64,000 nt of DNA from Paraburkholderia sp. BL21I4N1 (GCF_002973525.1 NZ_PVEN01000013.1:148655-212654); one strand, 5' to 3'. Counted from the stretch's first letter, positions 8,285 through 17,498 are shown. The notes: a model not told the origin generated them from the sequence alone. Numbers and translations: made by a program.

Positions 8285-9804
8285 CAGCGCAGCACGTGCT
8301 TCCAGTCGTCGTCGAAAAGGCGGACGAGCGGCTGGTCGTTCATCTGATTCGGCGCCATCGGCAATGCGGGCATGTCGGCGGGAAAGTGGAACATTTCAAT
8401 CGCGGTCTGCGCGTCGAGCCAGCGCATCGGCTCCGAATAGTGCGTGGGGATCGTATAGTCGCGACGCTTGCCGGCAATCACGAAACCCCAGTCGCCGAAC
8501 GAGGGCACATAGCAGTGATACGGCCATGTGTTGAAGCCCGCCTCGCGCAACGTGTCGACGATTGTCCAGTACGCGTGCGGCGCGAAATACGGCGAGGTGG
8601 ATTGAATCACCGCATAGCCGTTCTCGGACAGATGTCGCGACAGCATGCGATACACCGGCACCGAGTACAGCCGGCCTAAACCGAAGTTGGTCGGATCGGG
8701 AAAGTCCACCACGATCGCGTCGAAGACCTCGGCGTTGGATTCGAGCCAGCGCACGGCGTCGTCGTTGATTACGTGGACGCGTGGGTCTTTCAATGAGCCT
8801 TGATTGAGTTTGACGAGCGGCGCCGAGGTGGAAAACATCCGCGTCATGGCCGGGTCGAGATCGACCAGCGTCACCGTCTCGACGTTGCGATGCTTGAGGA
8901 TTTCGCGCACGGCGAGTCCATCGCCGCCGCCGAGCACGAGCACATGCTTCGCCCACGGTAACGCTTCGAGTGTCGGATGAATCAGCGCCTCGTGATAGCG
9001 GTGTTCGTCGCGTGTCGAAAATTGCAGATTGCCGTTCAGGTAGAGACGCATGTCGTCATGCCATTGCGTGAGCACGATACGCTGATACGGCGTGGTTTCG
9101 GAGAAGATCGTCTCGTCGCCGTACAAGCCGTGCTCGGCCCAATGCGTCAGACGCTCCGATAGCGCGAAACCGGCGCCGAGCAGGCTGATGACAAGCGCGG
9201 CGCGCATCAGCTTGCCCGGCACGTTGCTGATTTCGGCGCGGAACGTGTGGGTGGTCCACAGCGCGACCAGCGCGTTGAGAATGCCGAACAGAAAGCTGGT
9301 GCGCAGCAGGCCGAGACGCGGCGCGAGCACCAGAGGAAACAGCAGCGAGACCGCGAGCGAACCGAGATAGTCGAACGTGAGCACGTCGCTCACGGTGTGG
9401 CGGAACGCCTGACGACGCTGCTGGAACGCGCGCATCACCAGCGGAATCTCCATGCCGATCAGCGCGCCGAGCACCAGCACCACCGCATAGAGCGCCGCGC
9501 GAAACGGCGTGGACAGCCACGCGAACACGCCGAACAACATTGCTGCCGACAAACCGCCGAGCAGGCCCACCAGTAATTCGATATCCACGAAGCGGTCGAG
9601 CACGTCGTCGTCGTCGACGAACCTGGCGAGCCACGAGCCCACGCCCATGGCAAACAGATAACAACCGATCACCGACGAGAACTGCAATACCGAGTCGCCG
9701 AGCAAATAGCTGGACAAGGTACTGCTGATCAGCTCATAACCCAATCCGCACGACGCCAGCACCAGTACGGACAGAATCAGCATGCGATTATGTTTAATCT
9801 TCAT
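8284..9804 (-). CDS. Membrane-fused spermidine synthase-like protein
   Basis: Predicted 506-residue protein. The N-terminal half is a multi-span membrane domain (about seven segments from LILSVLVLASCGLGYEL onward). The C-terminal half is an aminopropyltransferase/spermidine synthase fold with DEHRYHE, the nucleotide-binding LVLGGGDGLAVREIL and the acidic VVDFPDP motif in place of the usual DxxDP. Such enzymes transfer an aminopropyl group from decarboxylated S-adenosylmethionine to an amine; that donor would come from the decarboxylase at 13038. The start at 9804 has GGAG eight bases upstream; an upstream ATG at 9867 lacks support. Membrane tethering suggests modification of polyamine or amine groups close to the membrane, which is inference. 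Confidence 0.88.
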   Translation of the reverse strand: MKIKHNRMLILSVLVLASCGLGYELISSTLSSYLLGDSVLQFSSVIGCYLFAMGVGSWLARFVDDDDVLDRFVDIELLVGLLGGLSAAMLFGVFAWLSTPFRAALYAVVLVLGALIGMEIPLVMRAFQQRRQAFRHTVSDVLTFDYLGSLAVSLLFPLVLAPRLGLLRTSFLFGILNALVALWTTHTFRAEISNVPGKLMRAALVISLLGAGFALSERLTHWAEHGLYGDETIFSETTPYQRIVLTQWHDDMRLYLNGNLQFSTRDEHRYHEALIHPTLEALPWAKHVLVLGGGDGLAVREILKHRNVETVTLVDLDPAMTRMFSTSAPLVKLNQGSLKDPRVHVINDDAVRWLESNAEVFDAIVVDFPDPTNFGLGRLYSVPVYRMLSRHLSENGYAVIQSTSPYFAPHAYWTIVDTLREAGFNTWPYHCYVPSFGDWGFVIAGKRRDYTIPTHYSEPMRWLDAQTAIEMFHFPADMPALPMAPNQMNDQPLVRLFDDDWKHVLR

Positions 9805-9884
9805 GCTGGGCACTCCGGTCCGATCTGGATATACTGGCGGCGATTTGCGCGCGCCGTCGCGACACACAAAATCCGGGAGATTAA

Positions 9885-10271
9885 ATGGGTGATGCCTTTT
9901 CTTATGGGATTCATTTACTGTCGGCGTTTGTGCTGATCCTCGGATTCGCGGCAGTTTACCTCAAGGTCACACCGTTCGACGAACTGGCGTTGATCCGCGA
10001 AGGCAACGTGGCGGCGCTGCTGTCCTTTGCCGGCGCGCTGATCGGCTTCTGCCTGACGCTCGCGTCGAGCATTGCGCACAACTCCACGCTGGTGCTCGTG
10101 CTGATCTGGGCATTCGGTGCGATGATCGTGCAGGTCGCCACTTATGCCGTACTCACGCGCTTATTGCCCGGCATGAACCATGCGATTGAAACGCGTAATA
10201 ACGCCATGGGCGGATTGATGGGCGCGGCTTCGCTAGTGGTGGGTATTATCAATGCCGCTTGCCTGACCTGA
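9885..10271 (+). CDS. DUF350 family membrane protein
   Basis: A 128-residue integral membrane protein with four hydrophobic segments (starting HLLSAFVLILGFAAVYL and ending GAASLVVGIINAACL), the size and layout of DUF350 (YjfL-like). A GGGAG ribosome binding site precedes the start. The gene opens the plus-strand half of the polyamine cluster and is divergent from the spermidine synthase-like gene across 80 bases, where a TATACT box (about 9828) suggests a shared control region. DUF350 genes recur beside glutathionylspermidine or spermidine synthase, PspA and SPFH genes in many bacteria. Its biochemical role is unknown. Confidence 0.85.
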   Translation: MGDAFSYGIHLLSAFVLILGFAAVYLKVTPFDELALIREGNVAALLSFAGALIGFCLTLASSIAHNSTLVLVLIWAFGAMIVQVATYAVLTRLLPGMNHAIETRNNAMGGLMGAASLVVGIINAACLT

Positions 10272-10336
10272 TTTCACATTTCATACATTTTCATCTTAAT
10301 GCCCGATTGGCGGGCGCCGCGCGCGAGGAGTACACG

Positions 10337-11344
10337 ATGAGTCTCGGTTCGTTTATTCGCAAGCAGTTTGTCGACGTCCTGCAATGGACGGAAGACAGTG
10401 ACGGCGTATTAGCCTGGCGTTATCCGATGGAAGACCAGGAAATCCAGTACGGCGGCCAATTGACGGTGCGCGAGTCGCAAATGGCGCTGTTCGTCAACGA
10501 AGGCCGCATTGCCGACGTATTCGGCCCTGGCCTGTACACGCTGACCACGCGCACGCTGCCGCTGCTGACCAGCCTGCGCAACTGGGACAAGCTGTTCGAA
10601 TCGCCGTTCAAGTCCGACGTGTATTTCTTCAGCACGCGTTTGCAACTCGGCCGCCGCTGGGGCACGCCGCAACCCGTCACGATCCGCGACAGCGAATTCG
10701 GCCTCGTGCAGGTACGCGCTTTCGGCATCTACTCTTACCGGGTAGTCGACGTGCCGGCGTTTCATCGCGAGATCAGCGGCACGCGCGGCGTTTATACCGT
10801 CGACGACCTCGAACAGCAATTGCGCAATCTCGTCGTGACCGCCATGAGCGTGGCGTTCGGTTCGGCCGACGTCGCGTTCTTGGACATGGCCGCGAATCAG
10901 GAGGTGCTGTCGCAACGCATCGGCCAGGCGCTCGCGCCGGTGTTCGCGCGTTACGGCGTGGCGCTCGATTCGTTCACGGTGCAAAGCGTCTCGCTGCCGG
11001 ACGCGCTGCAAAAGGCGCTCGACGCGCGTATCAGCGTCGGCGTGAGCGGCGACCTGAACAAGTTCGCGCAGTACCAGGCCGCGCAGTCAATTCCGCTCGC
11101 CGCGCAGAATGCCGGCGGCGTGGCCGGTGTCGGCGCGGGCCTCGCGGCCGGCGCGGCGATCGCGCAGACCATGACGGGCGCGCTCAATCAGACGCAAGCG
11201 CAGACGCCCGCACAGCCGGCAGCCGTGGCAAACGACTACGTCGAGCGCTTGCAGCAACTCAAGACCTTGCTCGACAAAGGCCTCGTCACCGAAGACGACT
11301 ATGCGAAGGCGAAAGCCGAGATTCTCGCGAAGCTGACGAAATAA
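10337..11344 (+). CDS. SPFH-domain protein with C-terminal SHOCT-like tail
   Basis: A 335-residue protein of the 'virion core protein'-like SPFH family. Residues about 30-220 form the SPFH core (MALFVNEGRIADVFGPGLYT, and the EQQLRNLVVTAMSVAFGSADV stretch). An Ala/Gly/Gln-rich linker follows, and the last 35 residues (LKTLLDKGLVTEDDYAKAKA) match a short SHOCT-type oligomerisation tail. The start at 10337 follows GAGGAG; the frame is open upstream to 10259 but overlaps the DUF350 gene. SPFH proteins assemble as membrane-associated scaffolds. It probably works with DUF350 and DUF4178 at the inner membrane, judged from gene neighbourhood only. Confidence 0.85.
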   Translation: MSLGSFIRKQFVDVLQWTEDSDGVLAWRYPMEDQEIQYGGQLTVRESQMALFVNEGRIADVFGPGLYTLTTRTLPLLTSLRNWDKLFESPFKSDVYFFSTRLQLGRRWGTPQPVTIRDSEFGLVQVRAFGIYSYRVVDVPAFHREISGTRGVYTVDDLEQQLRNLVVTAMSVAFGSADVAFLDMAANQEVLSQRIGQALAPVFARYGVALDSFTVQSVSLPDALQKALDARISVGVSGDLNKFAQYQAAQSIPLAAQNAGGVAGVGAGLAAGAAIAQTMTGALNQTQAQTPAQPAAVANDYVERLQQLKTLLDKGLVTEDDYAKAKAEILAKLTK

Positions 11345-11353
11345 GCGCACTCG

Positions 11354-12892
11354 ATGTTCAGTACCTCGTGTCCACAATGCGGCGCACCGCTCGAATTCCG
11401 CTCCGCCGCAGCCGTGATGGCCGTGTGCGGATCGTGCCGCAGCACCTTGCTCAAACACGGCGAAGCCGTTGAACGCCTCGGTGAAATGGCCTCGGTGTTC
11501 GAGGACTATTCACCGTTGCAACTCGGCGCCACCGGCCAGTATCAAACGCGCTCGTTCACGCTGCTCGGCCGGATCCAGTTGCGCTACGACGCGGGCTACT
11601 GGAGCGAGTGGTACGCCACTTTCGACGACGGCACGTTCGGCTGGCTCTCCGATGCATCGGGCCAGTACGCGGTCACCACGCAGCGAGCGCTGGAAGCTGC
11701 CGAGACCGCCATGCTGCCGCCCTTCGACTCGCTGAGCCCGGGTGTGCCCTTCGAGTTCGACGGCAAGCGCTTTCTCGCGTCGGATATCCGCACGGCGCAA
11801 TGCGTGGGCGGCGAGGGCGAGTTGCCGTTTCGTGTCGGCGACGGCTGGCAGGCGCGGGTGGCGGACTTCCGCTACGAAGACCATTTCATCACGCTCGACT
11901 ACGCCGACGCCGATCAGCAACACGGCAAGCCGGCGCTGTATTCGGGCGAGTCGGTGGAACTCGCCGAACTCGCGTGTCAGGGTTTGCGCGACGAAGCGGC
12001 GATTCGCGAATCGGCGGGACGCTATCGCGGCGACCTGGCGGCGTTCACGTGCCCGAGTTGCGGCGCGTCGCTCGATTGCCCGGTCGGCGTCGCGGATTAT
12101 GTGATCTGCGGTTCGTGTCATGCGGGTGTGGATTGCAGCGCGCAACAGGCCACGCTGTTTTCGAAAAAACGCACGCTCGAAGCGATCGACACCGCGTTGC
12201 CGCTCGGTGCGAGCGCAACCTTCGACGGTGCGAAGTACACGGTGCTCGGCCTGATGCGTTGCCGCACGCCGGACGGCGAAGCCAGCTGGGACGAATATCT
12301 GTTGCACAACCTCGACCGCGGGTTCCTGTGGCAAGTGCATAGCGAAGGCCGCTGGGAGCGCGTGGAAGTGTTGAATCGCTGGCCGATGATCAGCCAGAGC
12401 GGCCAGGTGCTCGACGACGGCAAGACCTACCGCGAGAGCGAGCACTACGTTTCGGAAGTGACCTATGTGGCGGGTGCGTTCAACTGGCGTGTGCAGGTGG
12501 GCGACAGAACGTCGATTACAGATTTCGCCTGGCGCGACTTCAAGATGACGCGCGAAATCACCGCCGACGAAATCGTCTGGTCGCGCGCGAGGCCGCTGAC
12601 CAACGGCAAGGTGGCCGAACGGTTCGGCATGCCGGAACTGGCGGCTGGCGCGGCGGTGAGCCGTCGTGCGTCCCGGCCCACTTCCAGCGCAAGCGACCTC
12701 GAACCGGCCAAGGAAGGCTTCACGACTGCCGGCTTCGGGCCGTGGCCCTGGATCGCCACGGGCGTGATGACGTTTGTCAACTTCGGCAAGCTGTTCGAAT
12801 TCGATGGCTCGACGGTGCTGGTGATTATCGGCATGCTGGCCTTGTGGGCGCCCGAGTGGATCTGGCGCGCCTTCCACGACGAGTCGAGGTAA
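11354..12892 (+). CDS. DUF4178 protein with two zinc ribbons and a C-terminal membrane anchor
   Basis: A 512-residue protein with an internal duplication. Each half starts with a zinc ribbon (CPQCGAPLEF with CGSC at Cys6/9/25/28, and CPSCGASLDC with CGSC near residue 235-260) followed by a DUF4178 beta-rich domain (YQTRSFTLLGRIQLRYD in the first, ATFDGAKYTVLGLMRC in the second). Near residues 460-505 two hydrophobic stretches (WPWIATGVMTFVNFG, LVIIGMLALWAPEWIW) should anchor it to the membrane. It lies 9 bases after the SPFH gene. DUF4178 proteins accompany spermidine synthase, AdoMet decarboxylase and SPFH genes; the function is unknown. Confidence 0.85.
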   Translation: MFSTSCPQCGAPLEFRSAAAVMAVCGSCRSTLLKHGEAVERLGEMASVFEDYSPLQLGATGQYQTRSFTLLGRIQLRYDAGYWSEWYATFDDGTFGWLSDASGQYAVTTQRALEAAETAMLPPFDSLSPGVPFEFDGKRFLASDIRTAQCVGGEGELPFRVGDGWQARVADFRYEDHFITLDYADADQQHGKPALYSGESVELAELACQGLRDEAAIRESAGRYRGDLAAFTCPSCGASLDCPVGVADYVICGSCHAGVDCSAQQATLFSKKRTLEAIDTALPLGASATFDGAKYTVLGLMRCRTPDGEASWDEYLLHNLDRGFLWQVHSEGRWERVEVLNRWPMISQSGQVLDDGKTYRESEHYVSEVTYVAGAFNWRVQVGDRTSITDFAWRDFKMTREITADEIVWSRARPLTNGKVAERFGMPELAAGAAVSRRASRPTSSASDLEPAKEGFTTAGFGPWPWIATGVMTFVNFGKLFEFDGSTVLVIIGMLALWAPEWIWRAFHDESR

Positions 12893-12894
12893 GC

Positions 12895-13041
12895 GTGAGA
12901 CAGTTTTTATATGCGCTCTACGCGTTCGTGGTGATCGTCATGTTCAGTTGCACGTCGATGACGGGAAGCGGTGGGAGTGGTGGCGGTTATGGCGGGACGT
13001 CGGCGCGTAGCGGTTATTCGTCGTATGGGGCGCACAAGTGA
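12895..13041 (+). CDS. Small putative lipoprotein
   Basis: A 48-residue product from a GTG start, GAGG five bases upstream, two bases after the DUF4178 stop. It has a hydrophobic N-terminal helix (FLYALYAFVVIVMFSC) ending in a cysteine that could be lipidated, though MFSC is a weak lipobox, and then a Gly/Ser/Tyr-rich tail. Its stop overlaps the GTG start of the decarboxylase gene, which supports it as a translated member of the operon. No function is assigned. Confidence 0.65.
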   Translation: MRQFLYALYAFVVIVMFSCTSMTGSGGSGGGYGGTSARSGYSSYGAHK

Positions 13042-13463
13042 GCGGGGCGCTACCGTTGTCGCAACTCGTGTCTACGACCATGGCCGCAATCACGTCTACA
13101 CCGCGTGACGCATATGGCACGCATGTGCTGGCCGATCTGGGCGGAATCGCGGCCGACCTGTTACGCGACGCCCCCACGCTCGAATCGATTCTGGTGAATG
13201 CCGCCCAAGAAGCCGGCGCGCGCGTGTTGTCGGCGCATTTTCATCACTTCGGCGGCGAGCATGGCGTGACGGGTGTCGTGTTGCTTGCGGAGTCGCACAT
13301 CACGATCCACACGTGGCCCGAACATCGCTTCGCCGCCCTCGATATTTTCATGTGCGGCCACGCTCGACCCGACCAGGCGGTCGAACGAATTGCCCTTGAT
13401 TTGCGAGCTGAAGTGCGGAACCTGCGCACCTGCGAACGAGGCAACGTGACGCCGCCACGCTAG
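13038..13463 (+). CDS. speH: S-adenosylmethionine decarboxylase proenzyme (prokaryotic class 1)
   Basis: Pyruvoyl-dependent AdoMet decarboxylase of 141 residues. It makes decarboxylated S-adenosylmethionine, the aminopropyl donor for spermidine synthesis. The self-cleavage site is visible in VVLLAESHITIHTWPEHRF: Ser86 becomes the pyruvoyl group; the conserved His in the same block and Cys106 (IFMCG) are present. The GTG start at 13038 overlaps the previous stop (GTGA), implying coupling; an internal ATG at 13080 would give a 127-residue protein closer to the usual family length but lacks a ribosome binding site. It supplies the substrate for the membrane-fused aminopropyltransferase at 8284-9804. 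Confidence 0.88.
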   Translation: MSGALPLSQLVSTTMAAITSTPRDAYGTHVLADLGGIAADLLRDAPTLESILVNAAQEAGARVLSAHFHHFGGEHGVTGVVLLAESHITIHTWPEHRFAALDIFMCGHARPDQAVERIALDLRAEVRNLRTCERGNVTPPR

Positions 13464-13475
13464 CGCTAACTCGCC

Positions 13476-14951
13476 TCAGATCAACCGCAGGGTCGAGGCT
13501 TTCAGCGTAGCCGCCGCGCGCGTCGAACATTCGAGCTTGCGGAACACGCTTTCCACATGCGTGCGTACCGTGCTCGGACTCATTTGCAGTGTTTTGGCGA
13601 CCTCCTTGTTGCTCGCGCCCTGACTGATGTGGCGCAAGACTTCCGCTTCGCGCGGTGACAGCAACGCGGCACGCGCCGGCTTGATGCGCTCTGCGTCCGC
13701 CTCGTACCCGTCTTTCTCGCTGTTCAGCAGCGCATGCACGGAGTCGGCATCGAGTCGACCCGCCGCCGCTTCTTCAGTGAGTACCGCCGCCGCTTCATCC
13801 GCCGACAACGCCGCGCGCCACGGACGCGGCGAGCGCAATGCCACCCAACTCGCCGCGGCGGCCAGCACGCGCGCTTCGCGACCGAGCATGCCGCCCGTCG
13901 CGCCGCGGAAATAGCCCGAGCCGTCGAGCCGCTCATAAGCCTGCGATGCGATTTCCGATTCACGTGCGAGTGCACCGATCTGCTTACCGGCGCGCGCGGT
14001 CCAGTAGGGTACGAGGCGCACCTTCTCCCACGCGGCCGGTGAGAGCCGTCCCGGCGTATTCCAGATCATGTTCGATACCGCCATGCGGCCCATGCCGTGA
14101 ATCAGTCCGGCGAGATAGGTGGCGTGACGAATGTCGTCGTCGAAGCCGAGGCGCGCGCAACAGCCTGCCGCCGCTTCGGCCACGCGGCGCGAATAGCCGG
14201 CCATCCACGGTAACTTCAGGTCGATCACGTCGGCGATGATCTCGGGCGCGGTGCCTTGTTGCATGGGCAGCGCGTCGAGTGGTTCGTCGCGGTCCGACGC
14301 GTTGTGCTCGTCGAGTTCGGCGAGCCAGTCGGCGGCTTGCGCAAACGCGACCTGGGCGAGTGCATCCGGATATTTGTGCCCCGCCTTCTGCGCGATAAAT
14401 TTTTGCGCCGCCTCCAGGCCATACACGCGACTCAGAATTTCGAGGTCGCCCGCGAGCGCGACGAGAAATACGGCGTCAGGCACCCGCGCGCCGTCGAGTT
14501 TTTGCGGCAGACCGCCGCCGTCCCACGTTTCGAAAATGTGCCGCAGCGCGGATTGAGTGGCGCCCTCCAGGCCGAGCATGCGCGCAATTTCCCCCGATAC
14601 TTCGCAGTGAATCTCCGCGAGCGGTGTGATTGTCGCTTCGAGCCGTCCCTGAGATTCGGTCGCGCCACCCCAGCCCGGCCGCATGGCGAGCATCGCTTCG
14701 CGACCGCCGATATCGTCGCCCAGCATCTCCGAAAATCCCGACGCGTTGGCCGTGCAACCCGACCAGCGCAACAGCGAAACCTCCTTCACGACACCGCATT
14801 GCGCGTCGTCATGGCCCGCGGCGGCCGCCAACCGCGCGGCCAGCCAACTGGTGCGCAGCGAGTGGTCGGTGGGCTGTCCCATGCTGAGATCGCCGATGAA
14901 CGCCAGCGCCTTCACGGCGTCGAGCGCGCGGATTGTTGAAACGTCTGCCAT
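13476..14951 (-). CDS. LuxR-type regulator with degenerate HD-GYP-like domain
   Basis: Predicted 490-residue regulator. The C-terminal 65 residues are a LuxR-type helix-turn-helix (LSPREAEVLRHISQGASNKE, then STVRTHVESVFRKL). The remainder contains HD-type repeats; the segment HATYLAGLIHGMGRMAVSNM with AYERLDGSGYFRG lines up with an HD-GYP phosphodiesterase, but the HD pair is HG, the GIG/K motif is MGR and the HHE that precedes DGSGYP is AYE. The metal site is therefore probably lost and the domain may bind rather than hydrolyse a ligand. The start at 14951 (MADVST) is chosen because translation similarity begins there; an ATG at 14981 is also possible. It is divergent from the exported hydrolase at 15121, a plausible target. 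Confidence 0.8.
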   Translation of the reverse strand: MADVSTIRALDAVKALAFIGDLSMGQPTDHSLRTSWLAARLAAAAGHDDAQCGVVKEVSLLRWSGCTANASGFSEMLGDDIGGREAMLAMRPGWGGATESQGRLEATITPLAEIHCEVSGEIARMLGLEGATQSALRHIFETWDGGGLPQKLDGARVPDAVFLVALAGDLEILSRVYGLEAAQKFIAQKAGHKYPDALAQVAFAQAADWLAELDEHNASDRDEPLDALPMQQGTAPEIIADVIDLKLPWMAGYSRRVAEAAAGCCARLGFDDDIRHATYLAGLIHGMGRMAVSNMIWNTPGRLSPAAWEKVRLVPYWTARAGKQIGALARESEIASQAYERLDGSGYFRGATGGMLGREARVLAAAASWVALRSPRPWRAALSADEAAAVLTEEAAAGRLDADSVHALLNSEKDGYEADAERIKPARAALLSPREAEVLRHISQGASNKEVAKTLQMSPSTVRTHVESVFRKLECSTRAAATLKASTLRLI

Positions 14952-15120
14952 AGGTGTCGACCTGTTCGTTCTGTCTTTCATTTGCCGCGTCTGGCGAAAG
15001 CACCGCAGCGGCCTTTCCGCGCCTCGGTCATTCGACCGATACAGCCGGCGGCCGGATCGGCGCATCCTTCAATCCGCCATCTAACCCACTGATTTTCTCT
15101 TCCTCACAAGGACCGATAGT

Positions 15121-15909
15121 ATGAATACCCTGCTCAAAAAATGCCTGGCCGCCGCAGTGATGTTCGGCAGCCTCCTGTCGATCAGTGCGTTGACGCCGGC
15201 CGGCGCCGCGCCCAACGACGACCTCAAAGGCAAGAACGTCGTGCTGGTGCACGGCGCGTTCGCCGATGGTTCGAGCTGGGAGAAGGTCATTCCGCTTCTC
15301 GAAGCCAAGGGGCTGCATGTCGTCACGGTCCAGAACCCGCTGAGTTCGCTCGACGCCGACGTGGCCGCCACGCGCCGCGTAATCGACCAGCAGAACGGTC
15401 CGGTGATTCTGGTCGGCCACTCCTGGGGCGGCGCGGTCATCACGCAAGCCGGTAACGACGACAAGGTCAAATCGCTGGTCTATGTGGCCGCGTTCGCGCC
15501 GCAAAAAGACCAGTCGATCAACGACATCCTGAAGGGCAAGCCCACGCCTTCGTGGGCCTCCGCGTTGCAGAAGGACTCGGGCGGTTACCTGACGCTGTCG
15601 ACCGACGCCGTCATTCACGACTTCGCGCAGGATTTGCCGGTCGCTCAGGCGCGCCTCGTGGCCGCGACGCAAGGTTCGTGGTTCGCCGGTTGCACCGACG
15701 ACAAAGTGACACAGGCCGCATGGCAAAACAAGCCGTCGTGGTTCGTCGTGACCGGGAAGGATCGTATGATTCCGCCGGCATTGCAGGACGCCATGGCGCA
15801 GCAGATCGGCGCGACGGTGGTCAAGGTAGACGCAAGCCATGTGGCGATGCTGTCCAAGCCGACGGAAGTTGCGGCTGCAATCATCGAAGCGGCGCGGGCC
15901 ACGAAGTGA
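15121..15909 (+). CDS. Exported alpha/beta hydrolase
   Basis: A 262-residue alpha/beta-fold hydrolase with a Sec signal peptide (cleavage near PAGAA). The catalytic serine is in VGHSWGGAVI, the oxyanion region in VVLVHGAFADGSSW, the acid in TGKDRMIPP and the histidine in ASHVAML, so the triad is complete. It resembles the EstC/MenH-like hydrolases that cleave small esters or C-C bonds; the substrate is unknown. AAGGA stands eight bases before the start. It is transcribed away from the LuxR-type regulator gene and ends at a strong bidirectional terminator. Confidence 0.88.
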   Translation: MNTLLKKCLAAAVMFGSLLSISALTPAGAAPNDDLKGKNVVLVHGAFADGSSWEKVIPLLEAKGLHVVTVQNPLSSLDADVAATRRVIDQQNGPVILVGHSWGGAVITQAGNDDKVKSLVYVAAFAPQKDQSINDILKGKPTPSWASALQKDSGGYLTLSTDAVIHDFAQDLPVAQARLVAATQGSWFAGCTDDKVTQAAWQNKPSWFVVTGKDRMIPPALQDAMAQQIGATVVKVDASHVAMLSKPTEVAAAIIEAARATK

Positions 15910-15968
15910 GTCGGCTGTATGTCTGACGTGTGATGTCCGGCTCGCGTAAGTGCGCCCGTTGCCGAAAA

Positions 15969-16004
15969 AAAAGGTGTTGCCGGGATGTCCCGGCAACACC
16001 TTTT
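15969..16004. terminator. Bidirectional intrinsic terminator
   Basis: A perfect 16-bp stem: AAAAGGTGTTGCCGGG (15969-15984), loop ATGT, and its complement at 15989-16004. It is flanked by A's on the left and T's on the right, so both strands give a hairpin with a U-tract. It separates the convergent hydrolase and efflux operons. Confidence 0.93.
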
Positions 16005-16022
16005 CTGCTTTTCAAAGCGTGC

Positions 16023-17498
16023 TCAGGGGGCTTTGATGGTGGTCGCGGAGTTCGCCGCCGCCGACGCCGGCATCTCCCACCCGCCGCCCAGCGCGAGGAA
16101 CAGATTGACCTGATCGACCGCCACCTGGCCTTCCGCCGCAGCCACCTGAGATTTGGTCGATGTCAGCGTGCGCGTCGCGTCCAGATCCGAAATGAACGAC
16201 TCACGCCCGGCGAGATACAGCCGATGCGTTTCATCCGCCGACTCGGCCGCCGACTTCAACGCGGCGCGCAACGCATCGGCGCGCGCATAGTCCGACGCGT
16301 ACGTGGCAAGGCTGGTTTCCGTCTCGCGTAGCGCGGTCAGTACCACGCCATCGAACTTCGCGAGCGCCACCTGGCTGGAGGCTTCGGCTTCGCGCACGCG
16401 GCCGCGCGCGCCATTCGCGGGGAAAGTCCAGCTAATCAGCGGACCGAAGCCCCAGCGCGCGGTCGGCGACGTGCCCAGATCTTCGAGAACGCCGGTCAGG
16501 CCCGCTGACGCGCCGATGCTCACCGTCGGATACAACGCCCCGGTCGCCACGCCGATGCGCGCCGTGGAGGCTGCCAGTTGACGCTCGGCCTCGCGCACGT
16601 CGGGGCGGCGTTTGAGCAGCGCGGCGCCGTCGCCAACCGGAATCGGCTGGCGAATTTGCGGGAGCCGGTCGCATGCGATCACGGCCGGCGGCAGGTCGGA
16701 CGGCGCGCGGGCGAGCAGCGCCGCAAGCCGGTACTGCGCGATTTTGCGGCGCGCCGTATAGCGCGGAATATCCGCCGCCAGTGTTTCGACCTGCGTTTGT
16801 CCGCGCGTCACGTCCGGTTGATTGCCGCGACCCGCATCGCGCAGACGGCGCGATACGTCCACGCGCTGCTTCTGCAACGCGAGCGACTGCTGTGCGATGC
16901 GAAGTTCTTCCGCCGCCGAACATTGGTCGACGTACGAGCGCACCACGTCGGCAACCACGCTGATTCGGGCGAGATCGCCTGCGGCCTGCACGGACTCGGT
17001 GTCCGCCTGCGCCGCTTCGACGCCGCGCCGCAGCTTGCCGAACAGATCGATTTCGTACGACACGCTGATGCCGATATCGCCTTCATTGACGACCGGCAGT
17101 TTCTCGGTGAGAAGATATTGCTCGGCCGATTCCTGCGCGCGTTCGAGCAACACCGAGCTTTTTCCCGAGAAGCCGCCTTGCGCCTGCGCGACGCCGAGTG
17201 CTTCACGCGAACGCGCCAGGTTGGCCGCCGCGACGCGCAGGTCGGTGTTCGATTGCAGCGCCTGATCGACCAGGCTGTTCAGTACGGGATCGTCGTACAG
17301 TTGCCACCACACGGCAGGCACGTTCTGGCGCGATGTGAGCGCGGTGTCGGCGCCCTCGATCGGCGCATTGGCGAGCGGCGCGTTGATGAGCGCCTGCTTC
17401 GGCAACGCGTAGTTGGGGCCGACGTTGATGCAGCCGTTGAGCGCCACGGCCAGCGGCAAAAGCGGTAGCAGCGGAAGAAGAGAGCGCGACAGCTTCAT
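16023..17498 (-). CDS. Outer-membrane efflux lipoprotein, NodT family
   Basis: Predicted 491-residue TolC-like outer-membrane channel. The signal peptide ends in the lipobox LNGC, so the mature protein is lipid-anchored. Family features are NVGPNYALP at the start of the mature part, two repeats of long helical hairpins, and KRRPDVREAERQLAASTARIGVA, the typical RND-channel motif. It is the outer-membrane partner of the HlyD and FUSC proteins encoded upstream; its start overlaps the HlyD stop by four bases (ATGA). It is the last gene of the operon. Confidence 0.92.
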   Translation of the reverse strand: MKLSRSLLPLLPLLPLAVALNGCINVGPNYALPKQALINAPLANAPIEGADTALTSRQNVPAVWWQLYDDPVLNSLVDQALQSNTDLRVAAANLARSREALGVAQAQGGFSGKSSVLLERAQESAEQYLLTEKLPVVNEGDIGISVSYEIDLFGKLRRGVEAAQADTESVQAAGDLARISVVADVVRSYVDQCSAAEELRIAQQSLALQKQRVDVSRRLRDAGRGNQPDVTRGQTQVETLAADIPRYTARRKIAQYRLAALLARAPSDLPPAVIACDRLPQIRQPIPVGDGAALLKRRPDVREAERQLAASTARIGVATGALYPTVSIGASAGLTGVLEDLGTSPTARWGFGPLISWTFPANGARGRVREAEASSQVALAKFDGVVLTALRETETSLATYASDYARADALRAALKSAAESADETHRLYLAGRESFISDLDATRTLTSTKSQVAAAEGQVAVDQVNLFLALGGGWEMPASAAANSATTIKAP

